The notes under the pieces were generated by a model. It had not been told where the DNA came from, did no database searches, and was given only the letters and a program-made list of their open reading frames with translations. Of a DNA stretch of 64,000 nt, positions 55,161 to 64,000 are shown in pieces. The translations under genes and the position numbers were made by a program. The stretch's first letter is position 1; the number at the start of each line of letters is the position of its first letter. This DNA comes from Streptomyces sp. NBC_01267 (GTDB lineage: Bacteria > Actinomycetota > Actinomycetes > Streptomycetales > Streptomycetaceae): the NCBI RefSeq assembly GCF_036241575.1, contig NZ_CP108455.1, forward strand, positions 3,406,001 to 3,470,000, written 5' to 3'.

Positions 55161-56039
55161 ATGGCTGACAGCCACCTTAATGCTGCCTCCCGCAGCACGT
55201 CCGGAGCCCCTCACCCGATGGCCAATCCGGGTTACGGAAAACGCACCGCACCGGACCAACACCCCCGTACCGCACAGGACTTCGACCACCTCCCGCCGCG
55301 CGAAGCAGCCGTGGCCGCGTACATCGACCGGCTCCCGGACGGCGCGGACATCTCCGTGAAGACGCTGGCCAAGGTGCTGCCGTACGGACAGTGCGCACTG
55401 CGGACCGCGCTCAACCGCCTCCAGACGGCCGGGAATCTGCGCCGGGGCAGCGAACACGTCACCGGCACGGGCAGCGCCCGCTGGGTGACGCGCACCTGGT
55501 TCTCCCGTACGCCGCGCGACGACGCCTGGTGGGCGGGGTTCGCCTCCGGCGACGTACCGGACGACGCCCCGCCGCCGAAGCGGCCTGCGCGGTCCCGCGC
55601 GTACATCCTGCTGGCCGCGCTCGGCCGTACCGCGCCCGCACTGAGCCTGTCGGCGGCGGACTGTGCCGCGCTGGAGCCGCTGGCCGCCCTGTGGTTCGAC
55701 CGTGGCGCGAGCGAGGCCGAGCTGCTGCACGCCCTCACGGAGGGGCTGCCCACCCCCGTACACCGCGCCGCCGGCCTCGTCCGCACCCGGCTCACCGGCA
55801 AGCTCCCGCCGGAACGCGCCCCGCGCCCGCCGCTGCGCATCCTGGAATGCGGCAAGTGCGGCGCACCCGGCCGCCCGGAAACCCTGCCCGGCGGCGAATG
55901 CGCCCAGTGCCGGGGCGTACCGGCACGCCGCCCGGCCCCGCTCACCCCGGACCAGGTCCGCTCCCGCGCGGCAGAGGCCCGCGCGGCGGCATTCCGGCGA
56001 CCCGAGAGGACCGGGAAGCTCAAGGACTACGCCCGCTGA
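55161..56039 (+). CDS. HTH protein with C-terminal zinc-ribbon-like motif
   Basis: A 292-residue protein. A winged-helix/MarR-like HTH covers LPPREAAVAAYIDRLPDGADISVKTLAKVLPYGQCALRTALNRLQTAGNLRRGSEHVTGTGSARWVTRTWFSRTP. A helical middle follows, starting with SRAYILLAALGRTAPALSLSAADCAALEPLAALWFDRGASEAELLHALTEGLPTPVHRAAGLVRTRLTGKLPPE. The end has LECGKCGAPGRPETLPGGECAQCRG, a C-x-x-C...C-x-x-C zinc ribbon. It is a DNA-binding regulator of unknown target, a family with several copies per Streptomyces genome. The ATG at 55161 lacks a good Shine-Dalgarno but has the hairpin leader upstream. Confidence 0.82.
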   Translation: MADSHLNAASRSTSGAPHPMANPGYGKRTAPDQHPRTAQDFDHLPPREAAVAAYIDRLPDGADISVKTLAKVLPYGQCALRTALNRLQTAGNLRRGSEHVTGTGSARWVTRTWFSRTPRDDAWWAGFASGDVPDDAPPPKRPARSRAYILLAALGRTAPALSLSAADCAALEPLAALWFDRGASEAELLHALTEGLPTPVHRAAGLVRTRLTGKLPPERAPRPPLRILECGKCGAPGRPETLPGGECAQCRGVPARRPAPLTPDQVRSRAAEARAAAFRRPERTGKLKDYAR

Positions 56040-56141
56040 AGGCAGCAACGGGCAAGGCGCAACCCGCGCACCGCGCCCGTCACGCGGTGGCGCGGATCGC
56101 GCCCTGACTCCACTCAGCGCGTCCGCCGACGCTCCCGCCCG

Positions 56142-56363
56142 CTACATGATGCAGGGGTTGTTCTCGCTGCAGAACAACGGGTGGATGCCACCGCCCAGTT
56201 CGGCCTTCGCCGACGGGACGTTCGAGACAGCGGCGGCGGACCGGTGCGAAGCCGCCGACGGGTCGACGGTCGCGGCGGACGCAACGGCCGGGGAGAGCGC
56301 GAGGAGTCCGGCAGCGGCGGCCGTACACGCGAGGAGCTTGGCCCGGTTGGACATGGTGGACAT
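56142..56363 (-). CDS. Small secreted Cys-pair peptide
   Basis: A 73-residue exported peptide. MSTMSNRAKLLACTAAAAGLLALSPAVASA is a good Sec signal, probably cleaved after ASA at residue 30. The mature peptide of about 43 residues (ATVDPSAASHRSAAAVSNVPSAKAELGGGIHPLFCSENNPCIM) ends with two cysteines that can form a small disulfide loop, C-S-E-N-N-P-C, two residues from the C-terminus. AAGAGG lies 7 nt upstream of the ATG at 56363. I do not recognise the family. No maturation or export genes are adjacent. Confidence 0.7.
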   Translation of the reverse strand: MSTMSNRAKLLACTAAAAGLLALSPAVASAATVDPSAASHRSAAAVSNVPSAKAELGGGIHPLFCSENNPCIM

Positions 56364-56604
56364 GAGAAACCTCTTTCCGAGGGGGAGGGGAGAGCGCGGC
56401 GGCCATGATCGTTCCGCCGTCTCCCCACAGAAGACCACCCGCCCCCCGGCCACTCCAGAGGCGTTGACACGTCCGATACGGCCGCCCGCACGTCCCTGAC
56501 GCCGGGCATACGCGCCCCTGCGTGCCGGGGAAAAGGATTGGACGGAACGACGCTCGGGCTTGTACTTTGCACTCGACCGCGACACGCCCGAGGAGGTGAG
56601 ACCC

Positions 56605-56664
56605 ATGAACGCAGTATCGATGTGGGTGCTCCCCCTTGCCGTCACGGTCGGGCGATTGACGTAG
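56605..56664 (+). CDS. Possible 19-codon leader peptide
   Basis: GAGGAGGTGAG, one of the best ribosome sites in the window, is followed by ATG and a 19-codon reading frame (MNAVSMWVLPLAVTVGRLT) ending in TAG, 50 nt before the hydrolase gene. The peptide is hydrophobic. It may be a translated uORF that controls the hydrolase, or the remnant of a longer gene. There is no codon run that would suggest classical amino-acid attenuation. Confidence 0.4.
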   Translation: MNAVSMWVLPLAVTVGRLT

Positions 56665-56714
56665 GTATCGCCGGGAGCGCCTCGACAACAAGGCACTCCC
56701 GAAAGGCAATACCC

Positions 56715-57497
56715 ATGAATTCTCTGCACTCTCTGCAGTTCACCGCCGAGTCGTCGTCGAACGGCATGATCGAGCGCGACTTCACCGTGGGCGACGTCCC
56801 CGGTGTTCTCTGGTCGCCGGCCTCTTCCGGCACCGACCGCGCGCCCCTGGTCCTGATGGGCCACAACGGCGGCGGCCACAAGAAGCACCCCTCGATGTCG
56901 GGCCGGGCACAGCGCCTGACCGCCTGCGGCTTCCACGTCGCCGTCATCGACGCGCCCGGTCACGGCGACCGGCCGCGCACGGCGCACGACGAGCAGGACA
57001 TCGCCGAGCTGCGCAAGGCACAGGCGACGGGCACGCAAGGCCCGGTCGTCGTCCGTTACAACGCCCGCCTGGCGGAGCTCGCCGTGCCCGAGTGGCAGGC
57101 GACCCTGGACGCCCTCCAGGAACTTCCGGAGATCGGTACCGACGGGCCGGTGGGCTACTTCGGCCTCACCCTGGGCACCGCGATCGGGGTGCCGCTGGTG
57201 GCGGCCGAGCCCAGGATCACGGCTGCGGTCTTCGGCCTGATGTGGCCCGATGCCGTGGCCGAGGCGGCGCAGCAGATCACCGTCCCGGTCGAGTACGACA
57301 TCCAGTGGGACGACGAGATCATCCCGCGCGAGGCCGGCCTCGCGCTGTTCGACGCCTTCGCCTCGAAGGAGAAGACGCTGCACGCCAACGCGGGCAAGCA
57401 CTTCGACTTCCCCCGGTTCGAGGCCGACAGCGCGGTCCGGTTCTTCGCCCGGCACCTCGGCCGGACGGCCAACTCACCGGCCAACTCACCGGCCTGA
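56715..57497 (+). CDS. Alpha/beta hydrolase with Thr at the nucleophile position
   Basis: A 260-residue dienelactone-hydrolase/alpha-beta hydrolase-type protein. APLVLMGHNGGGHKKHPSMSGRAQRLTACGFHVAVIDAPGHGDRPRTAHDEQDI is the oxyanion-loop and D-A-P-G-H-G region. The nucleophile elbow reads GYFGLTLGTAIGVPLVAAEPRI, so Thr replaces the Ser of the usual G-x-S-x-G. The acid and His are expected in QWDDEIIPREAGLALFDAF (Asp-Asp-Glu) and NAGKHFDFPRFEAD (His). The ATG at 56715 follows GAAAGG. It may be catalytically weakened or a Thr-nucleophile enzyme. Terminator follows; the last codons (NSPANSPA) are repetitive. Confidence 0.82.
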   Translation: MNSLHSLQFTAESSSNGMIERDFTVGDVPGVLWSPASSGTDRAPLVLMGHNGGGHKKHPSMSGRAQRLTACGFHVAVIDAPGHGDRPRTAHDEQDIAELRKAQATGTQGPVVVRYNARLAELAVPEWQATLDALQELPEIGTDGPVGYFGLTLGTAIGVPLVAAEPRITAAVFGLMWPDAVAEAAQQITVPVEYDIQWDDEIIPREAGLALFDAFASKEKTLHANAGKHFDFPRFEADSAVRFFARHLGRTANSPANSPA

Positions 57498-57506
57498 CGG
57501 TGAGCG

Positions 57507-57543
57507 GCAGCGGCGCCCGGTCTGCCGGACCGGGCGCCGCTGC
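57507..57543. terminator. Terminator of the hydrolase gene
   Basis: GCAGCGGCGCCCGGTC (57507-57522) pairs perfectly over 16 bp with 57528-57543. The right arm is part of the 25-bp direct repeat described below. Confidence 0.9.
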
Positions 57544-57554
57544 TGCGGTACGGG
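57530..57554. repeat. 25-bp direct repeat, left copy
   Basis: A 25-bp sequence beginning CCGGGCGCCGCTGCTG and ending CGGTACGGG. It is repeated exactly at 59808-59832, bracketing the DUF5753/DUF6879 module. Confidence 0.95.
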
Positions 57555-57618
57555 TCACGTCGCGTCGCGACTGCATCTCCAGGTGATGAATCCACGTAGC
57601 CCGGCGGGTTGCCCGAAA

Positions 57619-58464
57619 TCAGTACAGGGCACGCCGTGCCTCGGCGAGTACCCGTTGGGCGTCGGCCCCGGAGACAGCTGACCGCCTCAGCGCCTGCCAC
57701 ACCCGCTGATAGGTCGAGACGCTGTCCGCATCGTCCAGCCACAGTTCGGCGTGCCAGTCCTCGGTGATCGCGAGGCGGTCGTCGAGGATGTAGAACCCAT
57801 TGGCAGGAGGGACTTTCACCGTGGCCCCCAGAGGGACGATGCCGAGCGTCACCGTGTCCATGCCGATGACGCCCACGAGGCGGTCCAACTGCGCGGCCAG
57901 TACGGACGGCGGACAGATCAAGGTGCGCAAGGCGGCCTCCCACAGCAGGACCTGGAGCTTCTTGCCCGGTTGGTAGAGCCACTCCTGCCGCTTCATGCGT
58001 GAGCGCACGGCGGCCTCTGTATCGCGCACCGAGTTCTGAAGCTCCGAGTAGCTGAGGAAGACGTGGCGGGCGTAGTCGGCGGTCTGGAGCAGCCCCGACA
58101 CCATGGTCGGTTCCCATTCGTGGATGACGGACGTCTCGGCCACCAGCTCGTTCCACGTGTCCTGCACCGGTCGGTGCCCGGAGGCGAGCTGCCTCCGCCA
58201 CGAACGAATGTGGGACTCGAACCCCCGTAGCCGTGCGTGGAGTTCGTCGAAGGTCTCGGGCTGGCGTGTAGCGACCGTCCAGAGTCTCAAGTCCTCGGCC
58301 GTCGCTGTCTGCCGCCCGTTCTCCAGCTTGCTCACCTTCGACTGTGTCCAGCCGAGACGCGCGGCCAGCTGAGTACCGGTGAGGCGGCCACCTGGACACG
58401 ACACCCGGAGTTCCCGGAGCCTGGAACCCAGGGCTGACCGTGCTTGCTGGTAGTCCGTGCTCAA
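57619..58464 (-). CDS. WhiJ-type XRE regulator (DUF5753)
   Basis: A 281-residue regulator. The XRE domain is SALGSRLRELRVSCPGGRLTGTQLAARLGWTQSKVSKLENGRQTATAEDLRLWTVATRQPETFDELHARL; the W-T-Q-S-K-V-S-K-L-E-N-G-R recognition helix is canonical. DUF5753 follows: IHEWEPTMVSGLLQTADYARHVFLSYSEL...RMKRQEWLYQPGKKLQVLLWEAALRTLICPPSVLAAQLDRLVGVIGMDTVTLGIVPLGATVKVPPANGFYILDDRLAITEDWHAELWL. It follows the DUF6879 gene by 30 bp on the same strand. Family members regulate development or partner small proteins; target unknown. It is intact, unlike the paralogue at 50376. Confidence 0.92.
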   Translation of the reverse strand: MSTDYQQARSALGSRLRELRVSCPGGRLTGTQLAARLGWTQSKVSKLENGRQTATAEDLRLWTVATRQPETFDELHARLRGFESHIRSWRRQLASGHRPVQDTWNELVAETSVIHEWEPTMVSGLLQTADYARHVFLSYSELQNSVRDTEAAVRSRMKRQEWLYQPGKKLQVLLWEAALRTLICPPSVLAAQLDRLVGVIGMDTVTLGIVPLGATVKVPPANGFYILDDRLAITEDWHAELWLDDADSVSTYQRVWQALRRSAVSGADAQRVLAEARRALY

Positions 58465-58494
58465 CGGTTCAACACACGCCTTCGGTAAGGCTGG

Positions 58495-59229
58495 TTACGC
58501 CTCGAACGCTTCATACGGCACCGCGTGGTGCCACGCCTCGTCACGTACGAGGGAGCAGCGCACCACCTCTGCGGGCTCCGAGATGAGTTCGACGTTCAAG
58601 AGCTGGTCGTCGGAGTCGAAGTTCAGCTTGGCCACGATCCGCGAGTCGAAGATCCAGAAGTCTTCCTGGGGCAGGTGAAGCCGTTCGGCGTCCGCGCGCC
58701 GCAGACTCCTGATGCTTTCACCGATGGCGCTGTTGCGCTTCGCGTTGTCGAGCAGGTACAGCTGGCCGGGCGTCGGCGGGTCGTCGGCGATACGTACGCG
58801 CTCGACCCGCTTACCTGCGCCCGTCTGCGCACGGATCATGGTGCAGTACGGGTCTTCGAGGTCCCACCGTGCGCTGCCGGTCTCCATGAACTGGCGGTAG
58901 GTGTCGGTGGTTTCGTCGCTCGCGTAGCGTCGTCGGGTCTCCAACCGCCAGGCTGTGTACTTGAACGTCCGGAACAGGCCTTCGAACTCGTCCAGATCGA
59001 TGATCCGCGCGGCGCGGGTGGCGTCCTTCGGGGCGTAGTCGACCAGCAGTTCACGCGGTACCACGACCGCGACTTCGCCCTCGGAGAGATGCTGGAGCCG
59101 TGCTACGTCCTGGGGATCGGTGAGCGGCGGTCCGTGAACAATCACTTCCCGGCTGTCGAGGTCTTCATGGACCGACGGGCATCCGGTGCCGCCGCTGCCC
59201 GTGCCGTTGAACTGCAACCTGCGTGCCAT
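58495..59229 (-). CDS. DUF6879-type protein
   Basis: A 244-residue protein. The family part begins at LDLDEFEGLFRTFKYTAWRLETRRRYASDETTDTYRQFMETG (in this protein IIDLDEFEGLF), with the strongly conserved A-W-R-L-E-T-R-x-x-Y; it continues WDLEDPYCTMIRAQTGAGKRVERVRIADDPPTPGQLYLLDNAKRNSAIGESIRSLRR and ends QEDFWIFDSRIVAKLNFDSDDQLLNVELISEPAEVVRCSLVRDEAWHHAVPY. DUF6879 proteins are the common downstream or upstream partner of WhiJ-like regulators. The first 70 residues (including SGGTGCPSVHED) are an extra extension. GAGGAGG precedes the ATG at 59229. Function unknown. Confidence 0.82.
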   Translation of the reverse strand: MARRLQFNGTGSGGTGCPSVHEDLDSREVIVHGPPLTDPQDVARLQHLSEGEVAVVVPRELLVDYAPKDATRAARIIDLDEFEGLFRTFKYTAWRLETRRRYASDETTDTYRQFMETGSARWDLEDPYCTMIRAQTGAGKRVERVRIADDPPTPGQLYLLDNAKRNSAIGESIRSLRRADAERLHLPQEDFWIFDSRIVAKLNFDSDDQLLNVELISEPAEVVRCSLVRDEAWHHAVPYEAFEA

Positions 59230-59312
59230 TCGAGTCCTCCTCGTGGAAGCCTTCCCGCTCAAAGGATCTCCGAGCTGGAACGGGAATGTCGACGCATAGC
59301 GAGCACTGGCGT

Positions 59313-59329
59313 GAGAATAATCGAGAATA
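59313..59329. promoter_or_regulatory. Paired GAGAATA sites in the divergent spacer
   Basis: GAGAATA at 59313-59319 and 59323-59329, one helical turn apart, within the only AT-rich stretch between the divergent DUF6879 and small-protein genes. They are candidate binding sites for the module's XRE regulator. Confidence 0.45.
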
Positions 59330-59370
59330 TCGCCCGCTTCCTCCCACTGCGCCCGTCTAGCCTCCCGTTC

Positions 59371-59568
59371 ATGAGCAAGCGACGGACGACGATGGAACCC
59401 CCGGTGCACCTGACGGAGCCTTCGGCTTCGCCGGAACCCGTTGCCGGGTGCGACGTGTGCTCCGCACTGGCGCGGGCGCGGGCCGATTCGGCCAGGGTCG
59501 GCGACTGGTCGAAGGTCTCCGACGCCCACGTGGAGATCGGCCGCCACCGTGCTGGGCAGCACGCGTGA
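59371..59568 (+). CDS. Small protein with CDVC motif
   Basis: A 65-residue protein. MSKRRTTMEPPVHLTEPSASPEPVAGCDVCSALARARADSARVGDWSKVSDAHVEIGRHRAGQHA. The C-D-V-C-x-A-L-x-x-x-R pattern followed by S-D-x-x-V-E-I-x-x-H is one I have seen in small Streptomyces proteins next to DUF5753/DUF6879 genes; the two cysteines and two histidines may bind zinc. The stop overlaps the next gene's GTG by 4 bp. It is divergent from the DUF6879 gene and part of the repeat-bracketed module. Confidence 0.75.
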   Translation: MSKRRTTMEPPVHLTEPSASPEPVAGCDVCSALARARADSARVGDWSKVSDAHVEIGRHRAGQHA

Positions 59569-59795
59569 GCGGGGCTGTACGGGCCGCGTACCGATACGTC
59601 CAGCACACCATCACGGAGCATCCGGACACCGACGTGACCTTTGAGGCCGAGTGCTTGTGGTGTGAGTGGAAGGCGAAGCCCTCGGCCGACCCGGCGGCGG
59701 TCGATGTCGAGTGCCTGAGCCACACGGGCCGCAGCGCGCACAAGTCGTTCCGGCGGCTACGGACGTCATTCGCTCTGGTCGTCCGCGCCGGGTAG
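59565..59795 (+). CDS. DUF7848-like small protein
   Basis: A 76-residue protein starting with GTG in a GTGA overlap with the preceding gene. VSGAVRAAYRYVQHTITEHPDTDVTFEAECLWCEWKAKPSADPAAVDVECLSHTGRSAHKSFRRLRTSFALVVRAG. C-L-W-C, then C-L-S-H and H suggest a zinc site of the type C-x-x-C...C-x-x-H. I recall very similar proteins labelled DUF7848, usually together with the preceding small gene. The function is unknown. It is the last gene before the right-hand 25-bp repeat. Confidence 0.72.
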   Translation: MSGAVRAAYRYVQHTITEHPDTDVTFEAECLWCEWKAKPSADPAAVDVECLSHTGRSAHKSFRRLRTSFALVVRAG

Positions 59796-59807
59796 GCACC
59801 AAAGGTG

Positions 59808-59832
59808 CCGGGCGCCGCTGCTGCGGTACGGG
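59808..59832. repeat. 25-bp direct repeat, right copy
   Basis: Exact copy of 57530-57554, 2278 bp away, 12 bp after the stop of the DUF7848-like gene. A GGCACC-AAA-GGTGCC hairpin (59796-59810) adjoins its left end. Confidence 0.95.
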
Positions 59833-59912
59833 CACCCCTACCATCCGGGCACCCCTATTCAGCCGGGCGCCCGTACCAGCGCGAACCGTTCGCGCCCCGG
59901 GGCACCTCCCGG

Positions 59913-62297
<2,385 letters not shown>

Positions 62298-62314
62298 GCT
62301 CGTGGTGTCTCCAT

Positions 62315-62412
62315 CTGTGTACGCGGGCGGCTTCGCGGTCTGCGTCTACGTCGGCTTCGCGGTCTGCATCTACGTCTGCGTCGGCGTCTGCGTCTGCATC
62401 TACGTCTGTGTC
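62315..62412. repeat. GTCTGCGTCTACGTC-type degenerate repeats
   Basis: Interleaved units (GGCTTCGCGGTCTGCRTCTACGTC and GTCTGCGTCGGCGTCTGC) with 3- and 6-bp sub-periodicity lie just upstream of the UvrA-like gene, in its expected promoter/leader region. Confidence 0.8.
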
Positions 62413-62481
62413 GGTGGCTCCGGTCGTGAGCCGGTGCCCGGTGTCGCACGACGACGCCGGGCACCGCAGCGGGATCGGACC

Positions 62482-62838
62482 CTACCGGTCCTCGAGCACT
62501 CCGAGAACATTGCCGTCGGGGTCGGTGAAGGTGGCCACCAGGCGGCCCCCGCCGACATCGTGCGCGGCCTCCTTCACGGTGCCCCCCGCGGCGGTCACCT
62601 CGGCGAGCTTCGCCTCGATGTCCGGCACGTGCCAGTAGGCCACCGGCCCGGTCATGCCCTGCGCCGCACCGCCCGGCACCAGCCCGATGTGCTGGCCCCC
62701 GGCCTCGAAGCCGACGTAGTACTCCGCGTCGGCCACCGGCTCCACGCCGAGCAGGGCGGCGTACACCGCTTTGGCCTTCGCCAGGTCGGACACGGGGTGC
62801 AGGACGGTCTTGATCCCCTGAGTGGAAGAGCTGGTCAT
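62482..62838 (-). CDS. VOC-family (glyoxalase-fold) protein
   Basis: A 118-residue single-repeat vicinal-oxygen-chelate protein. MTSSSTQGIKTVLHPVSDLAKAKAVYAALLGVEPVADAEYYVGFEAGGQHIGLVPGGAAQGMTGPVAYWHVPDIEAKLAEVTAAGGTVKEAAHDVGGGRLVATFTDPDGNVLGVLEDR. The V-x-D-x-x-x-A-x-x-x-Y-x-x-L-L-G start, Y-W-x-V-x-D-I-x and D-P-D-G-N-V/x-L-G end are typical. Candidate metal ligands are His13-like, Glu/Tyr pairs and the final Glu, but a dimer is needed for a full site. AGGAG lies about 8 nt before the ATG at 62838. Role unknown (bleomycin-resistance-like, glyoxalase-like or isomerase). Confidence 0.88.
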   Translation of the reverse strand: MTSSSTQGIKTVLHPVSDLAKAKAVYAALLGVEPVADAEYYVGFEAGGQHIGLVPGGAAQGMTGPVAYWHVPDIEAKLAEVTAAGGTVKEAAHDVGGGRLVATFTDPDGNVLGVLEDR

Positions 62839-63205
62839 GGTCGTCACTCCTGAAGTCTTGGGCGGTCGTTTCCCCTGCATTTCAAGCTACGGGCGGGGCG
62901 CGGGTTCCGCTTCTCCATTCCTGACCGGTCAGGGCGCGGGCGGATCCCGGAGCGACTCGGGCGGGGACGGGGCCCATGCGCATCCGTCGGTCACACCGGG
63001 CGTTCAGCTGTGGCCAGGAACGGCCGGGCGGGCTCTTCGGCTCCGATGTCCAGGAGGTGCAGCCCGGTGGCGGGTCCGCCGGGCCGTGCCCGGGGCCAGA
63101 GGTGGTGTTGGGAGAGCGTTCGGCATCCGGTACCCGGCGCGCAATTCTGCGGTCGTGGAGTGATCCCTAGGGTGAGCCGTTCGAATATTCAGCATAGGAG
63201 CGGAA
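62839..63205. other. Gene-free divergent spacer (about 370 bp)
   Basis: This lies between the divergent VOC and phosphoesterase genes. It holds a CTGACCGGTCAG palindrome (about 62920-62931) and a CCTAGG motif with an AT-rich stretch (about 63164-63194) that probably contains the phosphoesterase promoter. I see no gene in it. Confidence 0.5.
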
Positions 63206-64000
63206 ATGCACAGTTCTCCCGCAGGCGGCAACGCCGGTGGCGCCGGACCGATACCTGTGGCGGCCCTGGAGGCGGACCGGGATGCGGGGACTGGGCACAA
63301 CGGGCCCGGCGAGCACCGGTCCGGGTGCGCGTGCCCGCGCACCGCGGACCTCGACGGGAACGGCGTCGCCGCGTCCAGCCGTCGCACCTTCCTGCACCGG
63401 GCCGGTGTGCTCGGCGCCGGTGCGACCACTGCGGGGCTGCTGGGTTCGGCGCCCGCGTACGCGTCCGGCCCGAGCGGCAAGCACGAGGACCCGTACGACG
63501 TGACCACGACGGCTCACTCACCGCGCGGCAAGTGGAGCCCGGACCCGGACGATCCGCGGTTCACCGTCGTCGTGATGCCCGACACGCAGTACATGTTCGA
63601 TCAGGACCGCATCCACCCGGCGCCGATGGAGGCGTCGTTCCGGTACGTCCTCGACCCGAAGGGCCGCGCGAACGGCCACGACGAGAACATCGTGTTCCTG
63701 GCCCACCTCGGCGACGTGACCCAGAACGGTCTCCCCGAGGAGTACGCCGCGGTGACGAAGGTGTTCGACATGCTGGACCGGGCGGGCGCCTCCTACAGCG
63801 TGCTGGCCGGCAACCACGACGTCCACGACGACGACCAGCGGGGCGCCACCCCGTACCTGGACACCTTCAGCCCGAAGCGGGCCAGGAAGACACCCGGCTA
63901 CCACTCCTCCAGCCCCGACGGGTACAACACCGCCCACATCTTCAGGGCGGGCAGCCGCAAGTGGATGCTCCTGTCGCTGGACTGGCGCCTGTCGGACAAG
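63206..64000 (+). CDS. Tat-exported metallophosphoesterase (truncated by window edge)
   Basis: 265 residues are visible and the frame is open at the edge. The ATG at 63206 has AGGAGCGGAA upstream. An unusually long N-region (58 residues, Gly/Ala/Asp-rich, with C-A-C-P) leads to a twin-arginine motif, SRRTFLHRAGVLGAGATTAGLLGSAPAYA, cleaved near residue 87. The calcineurin-like fold follows: FTVVVMPDTQYMFDQDRIHP (D-x-Q/H first metal site), HDENIVFLAHLGDVTQNG (G-D-x-x), YSVLAGNHDVHDDD (G-N-H-D), FRAGSRKWMLLSLDW. It is a secreted phosphoesterase, perhaps a phosphodiesterase; the remainder and any wall-binding module lie outside the window. Confidence 0.88.
   Translation, partial: MHSSPAGGNAGGAGPIPVAALEADRDAGTGHNGPGEHRSGCACPRTADLDGNGVAASSRRTFLHRAGVLGAGATTAGLLGSAPAYASGPSGKHEDPYDVTTTAHSPRGKWSPDPDDPRFTVVVMPDTQYMFDQDRIHPAPMEASFRYVLDPKGRANGHDENIVFLAHLGDVTQNGLPEEYAAVTKVFDMLDRAGASYSVLAGNHDVHDDDQRGATPYLDTFSPKRARKTPGYHSSSPDGYNTAHIFRAGSRKWMLLSLDWRLSDK

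Noticed and set aside
56142..56363. RiPP (lasso/lanthipeptide) precursor
   Set aside because: It has a standard Sec signal peptide and no maturation enzyme, protease or dedicated transporter nearby, so a plain secreted peptide is more likely.
62305..62412. Cys/Val/Tyr-rich coding sequence (repeated VCVYVGFAVCIYV-like residues)
   Set aside because: The residues are simply a translation of the short tandem repeat upstream of the UvrA-like gene; no start, ribosome site or continuation supports a gene.

Overview
The window is about 64 kb of high-GC actinobacterial chromosome, almost certainly from a Streptomyces or close relative. The evidence is strong third-position GC bias, frequent GTG starts, futalosine-pathway menaquinone genes, DUF397/DUF5753 regulator modules, an IdeR/DmdR-type iron box and Streptomyces intergenic repeats. 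It is mostly ordinary chromosome. I see no rRNA, tRNA, CRISPR array, transposase, integrase or biosynthetic cluster. Both window edges cut genes: an MFS transporter on the left and a Tat-exported metallophosphoesterase on the right.

Region by region. 0-7.2 kb: MarR/MFS efflux pair, small RHH protein, AzgA-type purine permease, DUF2530 membrane protein, CtpE-like P-type ATPase, secreted protein. 7.4-15.7 kb: GHKL/sacsin-type ATPase and DUF3027 protein (minus strand); MFS transporter, DUF2771 lipoprotein, mqnB and mqnD (plus strand). 15.8-24.7 kb: MFS/MarR divergon, cold-shock protein, HAD phosphatase, a complete siderophore ABC importer under an iron box, and a HAAS-like membrane protein. 25-31 kb: the two halves of an actinobacterial XPB system around a secreted I36-type inhibitor and a VanZ protein with a histone-H1-like tail. 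31.4-37.5 kb: two TetR/oxidoreductase divergons with striking operators, then a HelD/HelR-like RNA-polymerase motor. 37.6-40.8 kb: cutC and copA separated by two CsoR-like operators. 41-48.5 kb: HD phosphohydrolase, chloramphenicol-type exporter, Uma2 nuclease, small DUF genes, and murR-murQ-murP for N-acetylmuramic acid recycling. 48.5-60 kb is the accessory part: VapBC, small paralogous proteins, a decayed WhiJ-type regulator with an intact DUF397 partner, XRE/hydrolase pair, a DUF1326 gene under CsoR-like operators, a hairpin-leader HTH gene, and a second WhiJ-like module bracketed by 25-bp perfect direct repeats. 60-64 kb: UvrA-like ABC protein, VOC protein and the truncated phosphoesterase.

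Most notable points: (i) copA/cutC and, 16 kb away, a Cys-rich DUF1326 gene each carry two ATACCC-N5-GGGTAT operators, which suggests one copper regulon; (ii) a 2.28-kb DUF5753/DUF6879 module lies between perfect 25-bp repeats, so it looks like an inserted cassette; (iii) a triple 23-bp-period operator array precedes a TetR gene; (iv) murR appears to be leaderless, with its promoter inside an inverted 13-bp motif; (v) many spacers, including some inside operons, are made of degenerate short tandem repeats. Functions are inferred from reading the translated sequences; no database search was possible.
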